NCBI RefSeq assembly: GCF_029871235.1
Contig: NZ_SSOM01000084.1
Span: 63,998-123,092, forward strand
Length of the DNA: 59,095 nucleotides
Source of the DNA: Pseudomonas sp. BN411
Lineage (GTDB): Bacteria; Pseudomonadota; Gammaproteobacteria; Pseudomonadales; Pseudomonadaceae
Reading direction: 5' to 3'
Shown one piece after another: positions 55,737 through 59,095 of this stretch. The notes below the pieces were generated by a model that was not told the origin of the DNA, did not search any database, and saw nothing but the letters and a program-made list of their open reading frames with translations. Both the position numbers and the translations under genes were made by a program. Each line of letters starts with the position of its first letter. The first letter of the stretch is position 1.

Positions 55737-57620
55737 TCAGCTGACGCCGCACCCGGCTGGCGGTTCGGGCGGCGTGTCGTCCTCGATGTCCCAGCGCAAC
55801 ATCATGCCGTGGTCCTCGTGGATCACGTTGTGGCAGTGCATGACGTACTTGCCGGTGAAATCGCGGAAGCGCAGGAACACCCTGACCGCCTCATTCTTGC
55901 CGAGCACATAGACGTCCTTGCGCCCTCGTTCGTGTTCCGGAATGGCCACCGGCACACCGTTGACCGTCTTGCTGAGGATGCGGCCTTCCTCGAAGTGGAT
56001 ATGCACCGGGTGCTGCCAGCCGCCGCTTTCGTTGACCAGCTCCCAGATCTCGCACTCGCCCTTGTCGATCTTCGCGCTGGTGTCGAGGATGTTCTCCGGC
56101 TTGCCATTGACCGCCCATTCGCCGCCCTTGCGATCGAACACCCAGCGGCGCACCTTGGCCCGTGCGATTTCCTCATCGCACAGTGGGCGCAGCGGCCGCA
56201 GCACGTCGGGCACCTGGCTGAGGTCCTGTTCCGGCGGGTCGCGATCCACCAGCAGCTTGAGCACCTTGGTGCCGGAACCATCCACCTTGTCCGGGCCCTT
56301 GGTGGTCTCCTGGATCAGACGGTTGGTGAGGAACAGCTCGGTGTCGACGGGGTACTTGGAGAAATCCACCACCAGGTCCGCGCGTTCGGCGACGCCCAGG
56401 TGCACCTTGCCCATGTTGCGGATAGGTGCGGGCAGCAGGTTGCCGTCGTTGGCGATGTAGGTGAAGGTCTGCGCCTTGCCCTTGCTGTCATTCAGGTAGA
56501 ACTCGTAGAAGCGCGACGGGCCGGCGTTGAGCAGGCGCAGGCGGTATTTGCGGCGGGCCACCCGCAGCACCGGTTCGATCTTGCCGTTGACCAGGATCTT
56601 GTCGCCCAGGGTGCCGTCGGGGCTGAAGCGGTCGAAGACGAGCTGGCCCCTCGCGTCGAAGCGCATGTCGTTGAAGCTCAGCATGTAGTCATACGGGTAG
56701 CTGGGCAGGCGCAGGGCCTCGGGGCTCGGGTCCTTCTCGTTACCCGAGTCCAGATGGTCGAAGAGGACGTAGAAACCGAACATCCCGCGCACCACGTTCT
56801 GCGAGGTGGCCTGCCAGGTGTGGTCGTGGAACCACAGGGTGCCGAGGGCTTCGCGGTAGTCGCCGATGCCGTTCTGCATCTCGTCCAGGCCGGCGTAGAC
56901 GTTGGGGTAGAAGTGGTCCTTGTACTCGCCCTTGTAGTCCAGGGTCAGGCCTTGCTTGTTGGCGCTGAAGAAGTCACCCGGAAAGCCGTCACTTTCCGAA
57001 GGGCAGTGCAGGTTGTGCAGGTGCACCGAGATGTAGGGGACGCCGACGCCGACATGATCCTTGGGCAGCTTGCAGTGGAAGCGGCAGAGCACCGGCTGGC
57101 CATAGCGGGCGAAGATGATCGGGCTGAAGCTGTCTGGCGTGGAGTCGGCGGCACGGTAGCTCCAGACCTTGATTTCCGGCAGGTCGGGGTGAGCCTTCCA
57201 GGGTCGTTCCACCACGTTGATTTCATACAGGGTCGGGTTGGTGCCCAGCTGGTCGTAGCGCTGGTGCGGCTTGCGCCCGCATTCGCCGTGTTCTGCGTCG
57301 GCGGTTGCGGTAGGCGGGACCACCTGGACGCCATCGGCGCCATGCAAGTCGCTGACCGGGTTCAGCGGGCTCATCTGGTTGGGAAGGAATTCCTTCCAGG
57401 GCGTGGTTCTCGGGCTGGTGACTTCCGAGGTGTCGCTATCCTTGGCCTGGCTGTCGCGTTCCGTGAGCAGCAAGGGCAGGGCGCTGGCGGCAGCGGACCA
57501 TTTGAGGAAAACGCGGCGGTTGGTGCTGGCGAGGGTCTGTTCTGATTGATGGTTCGCGTCGTCGGTGTTATTCCGAGCGACAAGCGAGATTCCCCTGGAA
57601 TTCAAGCGAAAGATCTTCAC
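55737..57620 (-). CDS. Tat-exported multicopper oxidase (CotA/bilirubin-oxidase-like)
   Basis: The 627-residue protein has a Tat signal R35-R-V-F-L-K40 followed by WSAAASALPLLL. The copper motifs are HLHNLHCPSESDGFP, LWFHDHTWQ, HPVHIHFEEGR and the C-terminal HCHNVIHEDHGMMLRW (type 1 Cys-His with axial Met, plus type 2/3 His). It should oxidise phenols, metals or bilirubin-like substrates in the periplasm with oxygen reduced to water. The DSDG-type substrate loop and length resemble CotA and bacterial Mn oxidases. The start is GTG 57620 with GGAGGA eight bases upstream; an ATG at 57692 has none. Confidence 0.9.
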   Translation of the reverse strand: MKIFRLNSRGISLVARNNTDDANHQSEQTLASTNRRVFLKWSAAASALPLLLTERDSQAKDSDTSEVTSPRTTPWKEFLPNQMSPLNPVSDLHGADGVQVVPPTATADAEHGECGRKPHQRYDQLGTNPTLYEINVVERPWKAHPDLPEIKVWSYRAADSTPDSFSPIIFARYGQPVLCRFHCKLPKDHVGVGVPYISVHLHNLHCPSESDGFPGDFFSANKQGLTLDYKGEYKDHFYPNVYAGLDEMQNGIGDYREALGTLWFHDHTWQATSQNVVRGMFGFYVLFDHLDSGNEKDPSPEALRLPSYPYDYMLSFNDMRFDARGQLVFDRFSPDGTLGDKILVNGKIEPVLRVARRKYRLRLLNAGPSRFYEFYLNDSKGKAQTFTYIANDGNLLPAPIRNMGKVHLGVAERADLVVDFSKYPVDTELFLTNRLIQETTKGPDKVDGSGTKVLKLLVDRDPPEQDLSQVPDVLRPLRPLCDEEIARAKVRRWVFDRKGGEWAVNGKPENILDTSAKIDKGECEIWELVNESGGWQHPVHIHFEEGRILSKTVNGVPVAIPEHERGRKDVYVLGKNEAVRVFLRFRDFTGKYVMHCHNVIHEDHGMMLRWDIEDDTPPEPPAGCGVS

Positions 57621-57943
57621 GGCTGCGGTCCTCCACAGCTTGATGGACAGTGAGATTTCGATCGCTCTGACTGCTCCTGGAGCACCTCGCACCGGTTGGC
57701 CTTATTGGCTCTGTAGTGATTGCCGGTCGAAGCCTGTACTGCGCTCTAGAAACAGGTTGAAACAAACTTATAGGAGGCGATTGCCGGGTGCCATCATTCA
57801 TCCAGGTGAAAACCGCCCCTGGCGGACTGACGGCCAAAGAAGCGTCATGAACGGCAAGAAAATACAGATGGATTAATGACTTGGCACTCTAGTGCGAACG
57901 GTTTTGGGATTTGCTGGAAAATTGACGTTGTGTGGGAGGAAGC
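57621..57943. other. Intergenic region between the multicopper oxidase and lipoate ligase genes
   Basis: This divergent region must hold both promoters. Visible items: an AGGAGG at 57772-57777 with no clear gene behind it (a TTG at 57781 could open a 32-codon frame ending 57876), and an inverted repeat GCACT-CT-AGTGC at 57884-57895, 48 bases before lplA. No gene is called. Confidence 0.4.
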
Positions 57944-58654
57944 ATGCACCAGGTTTCACGGTTCGCGGTGGTCGAGGGGCTGGATGCGGAACGCCAATTG
58001 TTGGAACGCATCCAGCAGGGCGAACAGGAGTGCGGATTGCTGCTGTGGCGACCACAGGAGGCGGCGCTGGTCATGCCGCAACGAATGAGCCGCCTGGCGG
58101 GGTTCGCAGAGGCCGAGGCCGAATGCCGGGCACTGGGCTGGCCAGTGGCCCTGCGCGACAGCGGCGGCGAACCCGTACCGCAATCGCCCGCCGTGCTGAA
58201 TGTGGCGCTGGCCTACGCCTTGCCGCCTCGCGAGAGCGAAATGACCCGTATCGAGAATGCCTATCTGCGGCTCTGCCATCCGATGCTGGACTGGCTGGCC
58301 GGCATGGGGCTGGAGGGCGGGCTGGGTGAAGTGGACGGCGCCTTCTGTGACGGTCGCTACAACGTCACCCTGGCGTCGCGAAAACTGGTCGGCACCGCAC
58401 AACGCTGGCGCCGCCGCCGCGGCGATAGCCGCCATGTGGTACTGGCCCACGCCGCGGTGCTGATGGAAAACCAGCGCGAGCCCATGGTCGAGGTGGTGAA
58501 TGCGTTCTATCAGGGATGCGGCCTCGATGCCCGTGTGCGCGCCAGCAGCCATATCGCCCTGGATGAATGCGTAGGGCAGGTGTGGAGCCGCCTGGACCCG
58601 CTGCGCGAGTGCTATCGCCGGACGTTGGCGGAGGCGGGGTTGGAGTTGGCGTGA
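57944..58654 (+). CDS. Lipoate-protein ligase family protein (LplA-like)
   Basis: The 236-residue BPL/LPL-fold protein has a family opening (GLLLWRPQEAALVMPQRMSR), the GEVDGAFCDGRYNVTLASRKLVGTAQRWRR segment with the lipoate/AMP-binding lysine in S-R-K-L-V-G-T-A-Q, and a basic loop RRRRG after it. Members attach lipoate to enzyme lipoyl domains using ATP, or transfer octanoate. The lack of an extra C-terminal domain means it could be an amidotransferase. GGAGGA precedes ATG 57944. The iron-responsive PrrF-like RNA lies directly downstream. Confidence 0.83.
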   Translation: MHQVSRFAVVEGLDAERQLLERIQQGEQECGLLLWRPQEAALVMPQRMSRLAGFAEAEAECRALGWPVALRDSGGEPVPQSPAVLNVALAYALPPRESEMTRIENAYLRLCHPMLDWLAGMGLEGGLGEVDGAFCDGRYNVTLASRKLVGTAQRWRRRRGDSRHVVLAHAAVLMENQREPMVEVVNAFYQGCGLDARVRASSHIALDECVGQVWSRLDPLRECYRRTLAEAGLELA

Positions 58655-58720
58655 ATGGGGCGGGTGGCCGGACCTTTGGTCGATAAATGGAATTGATTCA
58701 CATCTGTGAGCAAATATCGC

Positions 58721-58749
58721 TTGACCAAAAAATGAGAATCATTATTATT
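58721..58749 (+). promoter_or_regulatory. Fur-regulated promoter of the PrrF-like RNA
   Basis: -35 TTGACC (58721-58726), 16-base spacer, -10 TATTAT (58743-58748). A Fur box AATGAGAATCATTATTATT (58731-58749), close to the 19-bp consensus, covers the spacer and -10, so Fur with iron would block polymerase. This arrangement matches known prrF promoters. Confidence 0.88.
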
Positions 58750-58754
58750 CACCT

Positions 58755-58870
58755 CACTGGCCTCGCGGCCAGCTGGATAAGCTGACAAGCCCAGATTTCG
58801 GACTCATCAGATTATCTCCTCATCAGGCTAATCACGGTTATTGACCCGGCAAATTGCCGGGTCTTTTTTT
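58755..58870 (+). ncRNA. prrF: PrrF-like iron-responsive small RNA
   Basis: From the promoter to the terminator is about 116 nt, the known length of PrrF1 and PrrF2. A 5' hairpin CTGGCC-TCGC-GGCCAG (58757-58772 or so) is followed by an unpaired core containing GATTATCTCCTCATCAGG and GCTAATCACGG. I recognise this as the conserved PrrF core that pairs with sodB, sdh, acnA and other mRNAs when iron is low, with Hfq. A hairpin with T7 ends it. One copy lies here; P. aeruginosa has two in tandem. Confidence 0.88.
58843..58870 (+). terminator. Rho-independent terminator of the PrrF-like RNA
   Basis: GACCCGGCA-AAT-TGCCGGGTC followed by seven T residues. Confidence 0.94.
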
Positions 58871-58912
58871 GCCTGCGATTTGTGCCGGGCTACCGAGAAA
58901 CCTTTGTAGGGG

Positions 58913-59095
58913 CGCCGTAGGTTGGTCCGAGGAACGAGGCCCAACAGCGGACTTCCGGCAATCGTTGGGTTTCGCTGCGCTCTACACCAACCTACGGGAG
59001 GTTTGCGTGAGGCGTCGCACTCATTTTGGGGAGCGAACTCATTCGCCAGGCGGGACGTGTCCCGCCGTAGGTTGGTCCGAGGAACGAGGCCCAAC
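58913..59095. repeat. Repeat cluster with a 33-bp direct repeat, running off the window
   Basis: CGCCGTAGGTTGGTCCGAGG plus 13 more bases occurs at 58913-58945 and again exactly at 59063-59095. Between them lie GTTGGGTTTCGCTGCGCTC (58964-58982), CCAACCTACGG, and GGAGCGAACTCATTCGCC near 59030, mixing both repeat families of the window. No gene is seen from 58871 to the end. Confidence 0.85.

Noticed and set aside
55809-57545. A 578-codon plus-strand frame opposite the multicopper oxidase
   Set aside because: Shadow of the minus-strand gene, which carries all copper-ligand motifs.

Overview
The window is high-GC Gammaproteobacterial DNA that reads throughout as a Pseudomonas chromosome. Markers recognised directly are OprI, the FoxI-FoxR-FoxA-FoxB set, the LipA lipase with its foldase, TgpA, FadE, ThrH, CysB, an APS-type CysH and a PrrF-like RNA. 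From memory, gene order follows several P. aeruginosa PAO1 blocks (roughly PA2464-2468, PA2815-2820, PA2853-2875 and PA1749-1765) joined in a different order. The intergenic repeats (GGGGCGAATTCATTCGCC and GTTGGGTTTCGCTGCGCTC types) suggest a non-aeruginosa species, perhaps of the P. resinovorans type. No phage, transposase, plasmid or CRISPR signature was seen.

Layout. 1-152: end of a tRNA-Glu and a complete tRNA-Gly. 207-1346: fatty acid hydroxylase fused to an SRPBCC domain. 1755-1946: small exported protein. 2087-7525 (minus): ferrioxamine-type siderophore module in the order sigma factor FoxI, anti-sigma FoxR, receptor FoxA, reductase FoxB and a small membrane protein, with Fur-box-like DNA in front. 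7687-10617 (minus): FadE and a small conserved protein. 10768-17097 (plus): transglutaminase-like protein, the moxR-DUF58-tgpA operon, a CHAD protein and a thioesterase. 17277-20126 (minus): Mpo1-like protein, chemoreceptor, TatD. 20358-22315 (plus): MltF-type lytic transglycosylase and DoxX. 22361-25135 (minus): lipase foldase, lipase (with a sigma-54-like promoter) and ThpR.

25333-31800: methyltransferase-like small protein, GreB, a YbbA/YbbP-type ABC pair divergent from TesA, a cysteine-bearing small protein, an L,D-transpeptidase and OprI. 32254-42962: a membrane protein with an Sm-like tail, GNAT, DAHP synthase, PilZ and thioredoxin genes with overlapping divergent start codons, ketopantoate reductase, 5'-nucleotidase, UspA, CysB, CysH with a coupled CxxC protein, ThrH and PabB.

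43065-53893 is the most unusual part. Two very large MalT-type LuxR regulators overlap by ATGA. They are followed by an apparent export locus: a small secreted Gly/Ser-rich protein, a C39-fold peptidase, a FapF-like outer-membrane barrel, a FadL-type barrel and a periplasmic protein with three repeated TWxDxxG units. The order resembles what I remember of the Acinetobacter 'putative pilus' fil genes and, functionally, the Fap amyloid export genes. I propose a regulated fibre or surface-protein secretion system.

54126-59095: a methyltransferase, a SCO-like protein with a Tat-exported multicopper oxidase (minus), a lipoate-protein ligase, and a Fur-controlled PrrF-like small RNA with a complete promoter and terminator, ending in repeat DNA.
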